Source: Sphingobacteriales bacterium 16-39-50 (GTDB taxonomy: Bacteria; Bacteroidota; Bacteroidia; Sphingobacteriales; Sphingobacteriaceae). Taken from it: DNA of 54,557 bases. The stretch lies in NCBI GenBank assembly GCA_002257025.1, contig NCHA01000019.1:1-54557 (forward strand), in the 5' to 3' direction. Made by a program: the position numbers and the translations under genes. Below the pieces are notes generated by a model. The model worked only from the letters and a program-made list of their open reading frames with translations, searched no databases and had not been told where the DNA came from. Within the stretch, counting starts at the first letter, position 1, and each line of letters starts with the position of its first letter. This document shows, one piece after another, positions 1 to 6,775 of the stretch.

Positions 1-861
1 ACTTCAGATATAGGCGGGCGGGTAGTGGTATTATTCAGATCAGCATTATAGAAGCCTCGCTGAAACAGGAGGATCTCCGTATCAATAAAATCAGAGCTAG
101 TCATTCGTGGCTGATAGAACTGGTCGGGTTGCTGGATACGGGTAAGATTGGAATGAAATTCTGTTGTTAAGGGCTGGCTGAGACTTCCTTTTTTGGTATT
201 GATTACTATAACACCATTGCCGGCTCTTGCACCCCAGATAGAGGCAGCAGCAGCATCCCTTAAAATGCTGATATTTTCAATATCATTCGGATTAATGTTA
301 TTGATATCACCTTCATAAGGAAAATTGTCCAGCACAATTAGTGGCTGGTCATTCGCAAAGATGGTATTACGGCCCCTGATGCTCAGTTTGGAAGATCCGC
401 TTCTTTCATCAAACAGCAACATCAGTGGATATCTGGCGGTTAAATAATTCTTTGCTTATGCTTGCAAAAGATCCTGTGGCCCGTTCAAGCGGGATCTCCT
501 GATATCCGGTGCTCACAATCACTTCTTCTAATTGCCTGGCATCCGGTAGCAGAGTGATAGTGATTTCGCTTCCTTTACCGGCTATCGGAATTTCCTGTGG
601 CAGGTAGCCTATAAAACTTATCAGGAGTATCGGGTGTTCGGGTACTTCGTGGAGCCTGAAATGGCCATTTGTATCACTTATTCCGGCAATTTTACTGTCT
701 TTTACTCTGATGGATGCCCCCACTAGCCCCTCTCCTTTTTCATTCCTTATTATTCCGGAAATTATCATTGCAGATTTTGCAGTAACAGGAATTTCCTGGG
801 CAAAACCTTTTAGTACTGACCAAAGCGCGGCCAGTACGATAGTTAGTATCGTTTTTTTCAT
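1..861 (-). pseudogene. SusC-like TonB-dependent receptor, N-terminal part, frameshifted and cut by window edge
   Basis: The first 150 codons (861 down to 409) encode a signal peptide ending near FAQE, a carboxypeptidase-regulatory-like domain (IRNEKGEGLVGASIRVKD, then GHFRLHEVPEHP) and the start of the linker to the plug (EVIVSTGYQEIPLERATGSF). The frame stops at TGA 411-409. The next frame continues without a stop from about 419 to position 1 and gives an unmistakable plug domain (LFDERSGSSKLSIRGRN, PYEGDINNINPNDIENISIL, GARAGNGVIVINTKKG). Relatives normally have about ten more residues at the junction (a segment like SRLEGVASG), so a small deletion not divisible by three is more likely than a single-base error. 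The family imports glycans or other ligands across the outer membrane with a SusD partner. The downstream part and any SusD gene lie outside the window. Inactivation is inferred; a sequencing error is not excluded. Confidence 0.8.
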
Positions 862-964
862 TTAATTATTTGGTTAGTTATTTAAGAAAAGTCCCGGCTT
901 CCGCCGGCATGACAGCTGGGATCGCCAGGGCTAACGTTGTCATTCTGGTGTGTCGCACTGACGA

Positions 965-982
965 TCCCGACAATTGTCGGGA
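965..982. repeat. Perfect 18-bp palindrome, REP-like
   Basis: TCCCGACAATTGTCGGGA is a perfect palindrome lying just downstream of the minus-strand gene that ends at 989. No T-run follows on either strand, so it does not look like a standard intrinsic terminator. A palindrome of the same design (ACCCGATAGCTATCGGGT) lies at 5344-5361. The surrounding text at 890-1000 is GC-richer than its neighbourhood, as expected for a dispersed intergenic element. Confidence 0.5.
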
Positions 983-988
983 CCAGGG

Positions 989-1315
989 TCACTCCGGATG
1001 CCTCTTGAAAGAGGCGAAGAGATCTTTAGTTGACACCTGGTCCTGATAGGTATCCTCCATGCCTCCCTGGTTCTGAACATACTTCAGCTTTTCCTGCAGT
1101 TCATAAAGTGCAGGCAGTACCTCTTCCAGGGCTTCGAAATAATCGAGTAGGCGTTTTTTGCTGTGCATGCTTTGTTCGGAATAGCCTCCACTTAGCATGA
1201 CAGTAAATGCCCGACAAAGCATTTCATCAGCTTCCATTAAGTTGTAGGAAGAACAGAAGTTTCGCAGATTTTGGAAAGCTGCTTTTTGTTTGGACTGATG
1301 GTTTTGCGTACTCAT
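989..1315 (-). CDS. Small protein of unknown function, paralog of the gene at 1955-2161
   Basis: This 108-residue protein is not recognised. The open frame extends upstream to 1378, but the ATG at 1315 (MSTQNHQSKQKAAF) is preferred because the upstream residues look like non-coding translation. The C-terminal half contains KKRLLDYFEALEEVLPALYELQEK, written here as two pieces: KKRLLDYFEALEEV and LPALYELQEK. The protein at 1955-2161 has the matching pieces KKEQVLDFLEALEEL and LPAVYELHE, plus a matching N-terminal SSYxLxExxEML pattern, so the two are clear paralogs. The composition is mostly helical and soluble, with no signal peptide. A regulatory or structural role cannot be assigned. Confidence 0.65.
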   Translation of the reverse strand: MSTQNHQSKQKAAFQNLRNFCSSYNLMEADEMLCRAFTVMLSGGYSEQSMHSKKRLLDYFEALEEVLPALYELQEKLKYVQNQGGMEDTYQDQVSTKDLFASFKRHPE

Positions 1316-1358
1316 ATGTAATTTTTCATATGAGTCCTGAGGAAATGCAGTATAATAC

Positions 1359-1513
1359 ATGTGGGGCCTGCAAACCACGGCTGCTATAAAGTTTCTGACG
1401 CCTTACGCTAACATGGAATTACAGCAGACCCCACATCTATTTCGACGCACGAATATAGTACATCTACACATAGACATGGGTATTATTCTGCTGTCCTGTG
1501 TTAGCGGCGTCAG
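1359..1513. repeat. Interleaved imperfect inverted repeats between two divergent small genes
   Basis: The 311-base gap between 1315 and 1627 holds no convincing gene but two interleaved inverted repeats. Arms 1359-1371 (ATGTGGGGCCTGC) and 1424-1436 (GCAGACCCCACAT) pair at 12 of 13 positions. Arms 1395-1413 and 1499-1513 pair as CTGACGCC...GCTAACA, with four extra bases (TTAC) in the left arm. A third, weaker pairing (CTAACA...CAGCAG with CTGCTG...TGTTAG) overlaps them. The repeats could be a cruciform, a decayed small mobile element or protein-binding sites. Nothing here points to one of these in particular. Confidence 0.5.
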
Positions 1514-1579
1514 AGGTGCAACCACAAGACTCTTAATAAATACCTTATCTGAAATCAAATATAATATTATTCTTATAGT

Positions 1580-1595
1580 AAACAAATTTGTTGAC
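1580..1595. promoter_or_regulatory. Possible operator upstream of the XRE-type regulator
   Basis: TAAACAAATTTGTTGA (1580-1595) is a near-perfect palindrome; its core AACAAATTTGTT (1581-1592) is exact. It lies 31 bases before the start codon of the HTH protein at 1627, where an autoregulating XRE-family protein would be expected to bind. This is inference from position and symmetry only. Confidence 0.35.
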
Positions 1596-1626
1596 CATTT
1601 TTTCTATGGAATAATGAGTTTGCGGT

Positions 1627-1863
1627 ATGCAAGAAGATGTTAGGAAGTTTCGGATAAACCTAGGTAGGAGAATTGGCCAACTTAGGAAAAGAAAAGATCT
1701 TGATCAAACTGAACTAGCGGCCATTCTCAATGGGAAAGACAAACAGGCAATAAACCGCTATGAAAAACAAGGAGCTAATCCCACAGCGTTTCTGTTGGTT
1801 CAAATTGCCAAGGCTCTTTCTGTATCATTAGATGAATTAACTGATTTTTCTGAGTTAGATTAA
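1627..1863 (+). CDS. XRE-family helix-turn-helix DNA-binding protein
   Basis: The 78-residue protein is a single HTH_3-type domain. Residues 9-35 (INLGRRIGQLRKRKDLDQTELA) include the first helices, then LNGKDKQAINRYEKQGANPT holds the recognition helix, and QIAKALSVSLDELTDF is the classical C-terminal end of the fold. No further domain follows, so it is a stand-alone regulator of the kind found beside toxin genes, in mobile elements or as a housekeeping repressor. No toxin-like partner is visible next to it. The ATG at 1627 fits the domain start. The exact palindrome at 1581-1592 may be its own operator. Confidence 0.8.
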   Translation: MQEDVRKFRINLGRRIGQLRKRKDLDQTELAAILNGKDKQAINRYEKQGANPTAFLLVQIAKALSVSLDELTDFSELD

Positions 1864-1954
1864 TCATATCTTTAGACGCAGATTATAAAGTTGAGCTAAC
1901 CCATAATATGTCTTTTATGACAAATAATTACAGAAGGAATTTATTCCTTTATTT

Positions 1955-2161
1955 TTATTCATGAAGCTCATATACAGCAGGAAGCAATTCTTCGAGTGCT
2001 TCTAAAAAATCCAACACTTGTTCTTTTTTACTGTTGTTAATAGCACTAAAATGTACACCTTCAATATGGTTGTACACCTGGCTTAGCATTTCCGTACTTT
2101 CCTGTAGAGTGTAGGAGGATAGAAAGTTATTCAGACAGCGTGTAGTTTCTTCTTTTATCAT
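1955..2161 (-). CDS. Small protein of unknown function, paralog of the gene at 989-1315
   Basis: This 68-residue soluble protein is not recognised. It aligns with the C-terminal part of the 989-1315 product: SSYTLQESTEMLSQ against SSYNLMEADEMLCR, then KKEQVLDFLEALEELL against KKRLLDYFEALEEVL, and both end close to YELHE/YELQE. The ATG at 2161 is the only reasonable start. Both copies are on the minus strand and flank the plus-strand XRE gene, so a local duplication is likely. The gap between the paired segments is shorter here than in the longer copy. Confidence 0.6.
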   Translation of the reverse strand: MIKEETTRCLNNFLSSYTLQESTEMLSQVYNHIEGVHFSAINNSKKEQVLDFLEALEELLPAVYELHE

Positions 2162-2275
2162 GACTATAATTTTCGATCGTTTATATTTTTCCTTATATTA
2201 GACATCCTGCATTAATATAGAAAAGAGAATTAGGGAACGGTAAGCTTAAATTCCAGATTACTATTTAAGCAATCA

Positions 2276-2578
2276 TTAAAAACTTCGCTTAAGCTTATTT
2301 TGTCTTAACAAAAGCTGAATTTCATTTAGACTATAAAATTCCTTTCGCCGAATATATATTGGGTGTATACAGCCATCCTTCTTCAGCCGATAAATGGTCG
2401 AATCGCTGATGTGGTACTTCTGCATTATATCGTAGCGGTCTAAGAGCTGATCTTTTTGTTCTTCAACACGGGCGTACCATGCAAGTTGTTCATCCCGCAT
2501 TTGCTTTAAAATACTGCAGCTTTCTTTAAGCTGCTCCAGGATTGTTGCTTCAAACGCATTAAGGTCTGATCTTCTCAT
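2276..2578 (-). CDS. Helix-turn-helix (excisionase/MerR-like, HTH_17) protein
   Basis: The frame opens at a GTG (2596), but the ATG at 2578 (MRRSDLNAFEATIL) is the better start and gives 100 residues. The N-terminal half is a likely coiled-coil (AFEATILEQLKESC, then ILKQMRDEQLAWY). The C-terminal half is a small winged helix: DIMQKYHISDSTIYRLKKDG, then CIHPIYIRRKEFYSLNEIQL. This layout is very common in Bacteroidota, where such proteins are usually called helix-turn-helix domain-containing and often sit near integrative elements. The target is unknown. An inverted repeat (AATGTCACC...GGTGACATT) lies immediately upstream. Confidence 0.75.
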   Translation of the reverse strand: MRRSDLNAFEATILEQLKESCSILKQMRDEQLAWYARVEEQKDQLLDRYDIMQKYHISDSTIYRLKKDGCIHPIYIRRKEFYSLNEIQLLLRQNKLKRSF

Positions 2579-2588
2579 AGCAAAAAAG

Positions 2589-2636
2589 AATGTCACCCCT
2601 AATTTCTTTTATTCATTTCAAACTAGCGGTGACATT
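2589..2636. promoter_or_regulatory. Perfect 9-bp inverted repeat upstream of the HTH_17 gene
   Basis: AATGTCACC (2589-2597) and GGTGACATT (2628-2636) are exact reverse complements separated by 30 bases. They lie 11 to 58 bases upstream of the chosen ATG at 2578 on the minus strand. Spacing of about four helical turns between arm centres would suit a dimeric or looping regulator. Function is inferred. Confidence 0.4.
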
Positions 2637-2781
2637 GTATTTTTCCTTTTATAAGGTCTGATGGAGAATTCGCAAGCTGTAATTTCAGCAATTTGGATCG
2701 ATCAGAGTTGTCGAAAAACTAAATCCTCTAAAAAGAATTGATATGAAGGCCTCAAACCCTCTTATCAATTTCAGTTGTTTA

Positions 2782-2943
2782 CTAGGGGATAGTATCGGTT
2801 AGATCCCAGCCTCCACTGCAGCCACGACACTCCTTTAACTTTTCTTTCAGACTTTTATCGGGACTTGGGAGATCGTCTTTCGTACAACTGCTAAATAGTA
2901 CTATAATCATTGTCAATAGACCAAGCTTAGCTCTAAACAGCAT
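2782..2943 (-). CDS. Tiny putative surface-exposed lipoprotein
   Basis: The open frame begins at 3006, but the ATG at 2943 gives a textbook lipoprotein signal peptide: MLFRAKLGLLTMIIVLFSSC, with the lipidated cysteine at residue 20. The residues after the cysteine, TKDD, match the Bacteroidota lipoprotein export signal (Lys followed by two acidic residues) that directs lipoproteins to the cell surface. The mature peptide is only about 34 residues and contains a CRGC pair near its end (KECRGCSGGWDLTDTIP). No known function is recognised. It could be a small structural or signalling lipoprotein, or a decayed gene. The longer start cannot be excluded. Confidence 0.55.
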   Translation of the reverse strand: MLFRAKLGLLTMIIVLFSSCTKDDLPSPDKSLKEKLKECRGCSGGWDLTDTIP

Positions 2944-3497
2944 TCCTGACGGCACATAAAAATTCCTAATGTGACTTCTTTTGAAGCCAATTTTTAATCG
3001 TTTCATTTTTCTGAATTTTAAGATGAATACTAATTACCGGCCTGAAGGATAGCGCTATTTTCCTGCCTTCTTCGATAAAAGTATAGTAGATCTTTACTTG
3101 TAAGGAGTGCTGACGGGGATAGATCGTATTTGACGGAGGTATGAAGTAAATTGACGGGTTAAGTTCTATTAGACTAAAAATTATAAGGCATAAATCTGCT
3201 GTTCAATACTCTGGAAGGCATGTCGGGTTCTCAGAAGACAGAACGGGATGTAGAGGATTATAAAATGAATTATTTGTTCATATTGAATTTGTCGATGGGA
3301 CAAATCAGTGAAATTGTGCTGATTGTCATTCAGAGGAGCCAGGCGATTTTTTCAAGTACTAAAATTTTGAGGCGACGAAGAATCTCATTCCTATGAGCAT
3401 GAAATTTAGCTGCAGCAGGATATATTTCTTTATTCTTAGGTGCTTTGTTTGTAGATTATAATGATATAATATTAATGGAGTGTTTCAAACATTTTTA

Positions 3498-3570
3498 GAG
3501 CCTCACCCTTATTACGTAGCCGTCAATTCCAGGATCATCCTGGCCCTCTCCAAGGGAGAGGGTTTAAAGA
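3498..3570 (-). repeat. Dispersed hairpin repeat, copy A
   Basis: The copy starts with GAGCCTCACCC (3498-3508) and ends with a hairpin whose arms are CCCTCTCC (3544-3551) and GGAGAGGG (3555-3562), followed by TTTAA. The same architecture occurs in reverse orientation at 50486-50555 and 50648-50724. GGGTGAGGCTC at 50707-50717 is the exact reverse complement of the first 11 bases. The middle part is not conserved. Confidence 0.6.
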
Positions 3571-3713
3571 TATTGCAAGGATAAATCCAAATAACAGGTC
3601 TTCCTAAAACACTAAACATTTCAAAGCAGGTATTATTTAACATTAGGATATCTCAGACAACAGGCAAAAGATACCAGGTAACATATATCCGGTAGCGAAT
3701 TGTCAAATTTTTC

Positions 3714-3743
3714 TTGCCTTTCTAAAAATATGTTCTACTTTTG
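3714..3743 (+). promoter_or_regulatory. Bacteroidota-type promoter for the locus regulator
   Basis: TTG at 3714-3716 is separated by exactly 19 bases from TACTTTTG at 3736-3743. This matches the Bacteroidota consensus (TTG at -33, TAnnTTTG at -7). The predicted transcript starts near 3750, leaving an untranslated leader of about 28 bases before the ATG at 3778. It is the best candidate for the main promoter of the regulator-antiterminator pair. Confidence 0.65.
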
Positions 3744-3777
3744 ATATATATAATGAGTACTAATTATACTCAATATT

Positions 3778-4314
3778 ATGCTCGAAAGTCTGATAACATC
3801 TAAAACGAGAATTAAGTTATTGCTTAAATTCTTTTTAAACATCAATAATCAGGGATATCTAAGGAGCCTTGAAGCTGAGTTTAATGAGAGTACCAATGGT
3901 ATCAGGCAGGAGCTTAATCGTTTTGAGCAGGCAGGCTTATTACTGGCAGAATCAGATGGCAATAAGAAACTGTATCGGGCAAATACCCTCCATCCCTTGT
4001 TCAAGGATTTGAACAGCATTATTAGAAAGTTTATTGGTGTAGAAGAAGTAATCGAACAGGTAATTGACCGTTTAGGAAATGTGCAGCGTGTTTACCTTGA
4101 AGGAATGATTGCCCGTGGCCTTGATTCGGATATTATTGATCTGATGATTATAGGTGATAATATTGACCGAAATTACCTGAGTAATCTGGTCGAAAAGGCT
4201 GAGCCTCTGATCGGCAGGAAAATACGCTATTTGGTTTTTGAAGAGGCAGATGCGGAGGTTTATGTGCAGAAGCACAATAAGGAGATGGTTTTAATATTTG
4301 ATCATTTAGTATGA
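3778..4314 (+). CDS. Winged-helix transcriptional regulator with nucleotidyltransferase-like C-terminal half
   Basis: The 178-residue protein starts with an ArsR/MarR-like winged helix: residues 1-70 include SKTRIKLLLKFFLNIN, SLEAEFNESTNGIRQELNRF and GLLLAESDGNKKLYRANTLH. The second half (about 85-178) has a strand-helix pattern such as RVYLEGMIARGLDSDIIDLM, resembling the minimal nucleotidyltransferase fold seen in a family of bacterial regulators; I see no complete catalytic GS...DxD set, so enzymatic activity is doubtful. The gene has its own promoter and overlaps the next gene by four bases (ATGA), so it is translationally coupled to the antiterminator. Genes of this type often open exopolysaccharide loci in sphingobacteria. 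Its ligand and sites are unknown. Confidence 0.75.
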   Translation: MLESLITSKTRIKLLLKFFLNINNQGYLRSLEAEFNESTNGIRQELNRFEQAGLLLAESDGNKKLYRANTLHPLFKDLNSIIRKFIGVEEVIEQVIDRLGNVQRVYLEGMIARGLDSDIIDLMIIGDNIDRNYLSNLVEKAEPLIGRKIRYLVFEEADAEVYVQKHNKEMVLIFDHLV

Positions 4315-4805
4315 ACTGGTACGTGATCTATACCAAATCACGTTGTGAGAAGGCTGTTGCAGATAAGTTAGCATTATTGGGTATAGAGGTTTATTGTCCG
4401 CTGTTAAAAAGAAAAAAGCTCTGGAGTGATAGATGGAAATGGGTAGAAGAGCCTTTATTCAGATCCTATTGTTTTGTCAGTCTTGAGGATAGGGACAGAG
4501 ATAGCGTATTTAAAGTCCATGGTGTAGTTCAATACGTTTATTATTGCGGGAAGCCAGCAAGAATAAGGGAAAAGGAAATGGATCTTTTGAAAAGCTGGCT
4601 AATGCAATATGATCACGATAGTATAGGAGCAGAGAATTTGAATGTTAATGACAGGATCAGAATTCGTTCAGGAGCATTGATGGATAAGGAGGCTGAGGTT
4701 TTGGAGAGTAAGGGCAATTATGCGCTTTTACTTTTAGAAGATCTGGGTTTACAGGTAAAAGTTGATCTGAGAAAAAATATTGTAGAGAAATTGAAGGTTT
4801 CTTAA
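4311..4805 (+). CDS. UpxY-type transcription antiterminator, NusG paralog
   Basis: The 164-residue protein begins MNWYVIYTKSRCEKAVADKL, the typical NusG N-terminal (NGN) domain, with the conserved YCPLLKRKKLWSDR and PLFRSYCFV segments. It ends in a KOW-like domain around residues 105-150 (VNDRIRIRSGALMDKEAEVL). In Bacteroides, UpxY proteins are encoded first in capsule operons and prevent premature termination in the untranslated leader. RfaH is the enterobacterial counterpart. Its position before a 580-base non-coding leader and a run of about 40 co-directional genes fits that role exactly. It overlaps the regulator gene upstream by four bases. Confidence 0.88.
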   Translation: MNWYVIYTKSRCEKAVADKLALLGIEVYCPLLKRKKLWSDRWKWVEEPLFRSYCFVSLEDRDRDSVFKVHGVVQYVYYCGKPARIREKEMDLLKSWLMQYDHDSIGAENLNVNDRIRIRSGALMDKEAEVLESKGNYALLLLEDLGLQVKVDLRKNIVEKLKVS

Positions 4806-4837
4806 ATGGTGCCTGGTTTTCATAAATAAAGACAGTT

Positions 4838-4978
4838 AATATTTAACCACATAGTTTGTTCATATTAAGATTATGATTTAAAGTACACATAGGTTGAAGC
4901 GTAGCTTATAGGCTATATGTGCCTTTAGAAAAAATAGAAACGATAAATTCTATGTTTCTATGTGGTTTAATAAATATT
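4838..4978. repeat. Imperfect long palindromic element, MITE-like
   Basis: The outer arms are AATATTTAACCACATAG (4838-4854) and CTATGTGGTTTAATAAATATT (about 4959-4978). They pair except for a few inserted bases. Inner pairings occur as well: ACACATAG with CTATATGTG, and TAGAAAC with GTTTCTA. The whole could fold into a branched hairpin of about 140 bases in RNA or DNA. A fragment of the same text (TCTATGTGGTTTTA) occurs near 6617, so the element is probably dispersed in the genome. Confidence 0.5.
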
Positions 4979-5343
4979 GAGTTAGGTTCAGGTTAAAATA
5001 TAAAGATGTCGCAGACTAAAAATGTGACTGAAGGGGCGGAGCCGTGCTTTGGCTGATTTGAAGATTTGGTGATTTGGAGATTTGAAAATTAAGAAAATCG
5101 GTTTTAATTATCTGGATTGTGGTCAATTGAACGTAACCTCAACTGAACAGTGATTTGAAGATTTGATAATTTGAAGATTTGAAAATGAGAAAGATCAGTG
5201 TATTTCCCAAAATTGTAGCCGGTAGGGCAGTGCCGTATTGGAAGCAGCGTTAATCTGACGTTAATTAATATTAGTGTGATTAAGAATCAAGTCAAATTAT
5301 TAATGGAAACTGGAATTTCCGGGTTGGTATATAATATCTCAAT

Positions 5344-5361
5344 ACCCGATAGCTATCGGGT
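5344..5361. repeat. Perfect 18-bp palindrome just upstream of gmd
   Basis: ACCCGATAGCTATCGGGT is an exact palindrome ending 27 bases before the gmd start codon. A degraded relative (ACCCGATAGTATTGGGT) lies near 54509-54525 and a similar design at 965-982. It is probably a dispersed REP-like element. An operator role for gmd is possible but unsupported. Confidence 0.45.
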
Positions 5362-5388
5362 CAATACTAACTACTCAATACTTATTTC

Positions 5389-6525
5389 ATGAAGACTGCT
5401 CTAATTACAGGCATTACCGGACAGGATGGAGCTTATTTAGCTGAATTTCTGCTCAAAAAAGGATATTTTGTTCATGGTATTAAGAGAAGAAGTTCTTTAA
5501 TTAATACCGATCGTATAGATCATTTATATCAGGATCCGCATGAAAGCAATTTAAGGTTGAAGCTTCACTATGGAGATCTCACAGATTCAACCAATTTAAT
5601 TCGTATCATTAAGGAAACTCAGCCTGATGAGATTTATAATCTTGCAGCAATGAGTCATGTGCAGGTGAGCTTCGAGACCCCTGAATATACAGCAAACGCT
5701 GATGGCTTAGGTACTCTCCGTATTCTTGAAGCTATTCGTATTCTTGGCATGGAGAAAAGAACGCGTATTTACCAGGCTTCTACTTCAGAATTGTATGGTC
5801 TTGTTCAGGAAGTGCCTCAAACTGAGAGAACTCCATTTTATCCCCGTTCTCCATATGCTGTAGCAAAAATGTATGCCTACTGGATTACCGTTAATTATCG
5901 TGAAGCCTATAATATGTTCGCTTGCAATGGTATTTTGTTTAATCATGAAAGCCCGGTAAGAGGGGAAACTTTCGTAACCCGTAAAATAACCAGAGCGGCA
6001 GCAAAAATTGCGCTAGGGTTACAAAATTGTTTATACCTGGGTAATCTTTCTGCTCAGCGTGACTGGGGGCATGCAAAAGACTATGTAGAGGCAATGTGGC
6101 TTATTCTACAGCAGAATAAAGCGGAAGACTTTGTGATTGCCACCGGGGTAACTACAACGGTTCGTGATTTTGTGAAAATGAGTTTCGCTGAATTAGGTAT
6201 TGAAGTAGAGTTTAGCGGAAAAGATGAACAGGAAAGAGGGGTCATTATTGATATTGACGAGATCAAAGTAGAAAGCTTAAAGCTAAAAGCTGAAAGTTTA
6301 AGGCCGGGGACTACTGTTGTCAAGGTAGATCCGAAATATTTCAGGCCTACAGAAGTTGACTTACTTATTGGTGATCCTGCAAAATCGAATACCATACTGG
6401 GCTGGAAACCGAAATATGATCTTGCTGCCCTGGTCAAAGAAATGGTGCTTTCTGACCTTCATCTGATGAAGAAGGATGAGTATCTAAAGGATGGGGGATT
6501 TAATACGTTGAATTATTTTGAATAA
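5389..6525 (+). CDS. gmd: GDP-mannose 4,6-dehydratase
   Basis: The 378-residue protein converts GDP-D-mannose to GDP-4-keto-6-deoxy-D-mannose, the precursor of GDP-fucose, GDP-rhamnose and GDP-perosamine. It is an extended SDR with the NAD(P) motif [18 protein letters not shown] (residues 3-20), the active-site segment [17 protein letters not shown] and the YxxxK pair in [14 protein letters not shown]. The C-terminal part ([27 protein letters not shown]) is typical of the family. No GDP-fucose synthase (fcl) is in the window, so the next step is either encoded elsewhere or done by an aminotransferase here. The product contains an unusual segment, [15 protein letters not shown] (about residues 293-307), encoded by a repetitive AAGCT-rich stretch at 6271-6303. 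Confidence 0.95.
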   Translation: MKTALITGITGQDGAYLAEFLLKKGYFVHGIKRRSSLINTDRIDHLYQDPHESNLRLKLHYGDLTDSTNLIRIIKETQPDEIYNLAAMSHVQVSFETPEYTANADGLGTLRILEAIRILGMEKRTRIYQASTSELYGLVQEVPQTERTPFYPRSPYAVAKMYAYWITVNYREAYNMFACNGILFNHESPVRGETFVTRKITRAAAKIALGLQNCLYLGNLSAQRDWGHAKDYVEAMWLILQQNKAEDFVIATGVTTTVRDFVKMSFAELGIEVEFSGKDEQERGVIIDIDEIKVESLKLKAESLRPGTTVVKVDPKYFRPTEVDLLIGDPAKSNTILGWKPKYDLAALVKEMVLSDLHLMKKDEYLKDGGFNTLNYFE

Positions 6526-6753
6526 ATAGTTTGAGTATAGGGTATTGCGTATTGAGATAGATAGCTTTTTCAGTTAAGATTTAATAATTACAAACGAGAA
6601 GTAGCAGATATTAATTCTATGTGGTTTTATTCTTAATTAGAAGTCATATTATTGTTGTATACCCCGGATATTATTTCTCTATTCCGGAGTCTAAACCTAA
6701 AAGACAATATAAAATTACCCGATATCGGATACTCTTTAATAAAGAAGATTAAT

Positions 6754-6761
6754 TAGCTTTG
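6754..6761 (+). promoter_or_regulatory. Possible -7 element before the export gene
   Basis: TAGCTTTG fits TAnnTTTG. No TTG is found 19 bases upstream (a CTTT run lies about 16 bases away), so this is weak. If used, transcription would begin within about ten bases of the ATG at 6776, giving a nearly leaderless message. Confidence 0.25.
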
Positions 6762-6775
6762 CGGAATTGCATTTT

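Larger units (their letters stand above)
2944..3777. other. Intergenic region without genes, containing one dispersed repeat copy
   Basis: About 830 bases separate the lipoprotein gene from the polysaccharide locus. No convincing coding frame was found on either strand. It contains a small hairpin at 3288-3304 (TTTGTC...GACAAA around GATGG, the TTTGTCGATGGGA motif that recurs at 50111 and 54532), a dispersed repeat at 3498-3570, and the promoter of the regulator gene at 3714-3743. Confidence 0.6.
4806..5388. other. Non-coding leader between the antiterminator and the biosynthesis genes, repeat-rich
   Basis: No coding frame is supported in these 583 bases. They contain an imperfect long palindrome (4838-4978), two related AT-rich runs built on GATTTGAA (5053-5090 and 5150-5187, about 38 bases each with few differences), and an exact 18-base palindrome (5344-5361). 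A good TAnnTTTG promoter was not found. If the UpxY-like protein acts on this locus, its recruitment and the sites of termination would be expected here; this is inference. Confidence 0.5.

Noticed and set aside
965..982. Intrinsic terminator of the 989-1315 gene
   Set aside because: No T-run follows the palindrome on the minus strand.
1395..1513. Integron attC-like site (CGCTAACA paired with TGTTAGCG)
   Set aside because: The arms do not fit the RYYYAAC and GTTRRRY core consensus, and there is no integrase or gene cassette nearby.
1359..1643. Open frame of 94 codons on the plus strand
   Set aside because: It lies across the inverted repeats and has no recognisable domain or coding pattern, and it overlaps the start of the XRE gene.
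5053..5187. CRISPR-like direct repeats
   Set aside because: There are only two degenerate AT-rich copies without regular spacers, and no cas genes.
6081..6437. Long minus-strand frame inside gmd
   Set aside because: It is the antisense shadow of the conserved gmd coding frame, with serine- and threonine-rich composition typical of such shadows.
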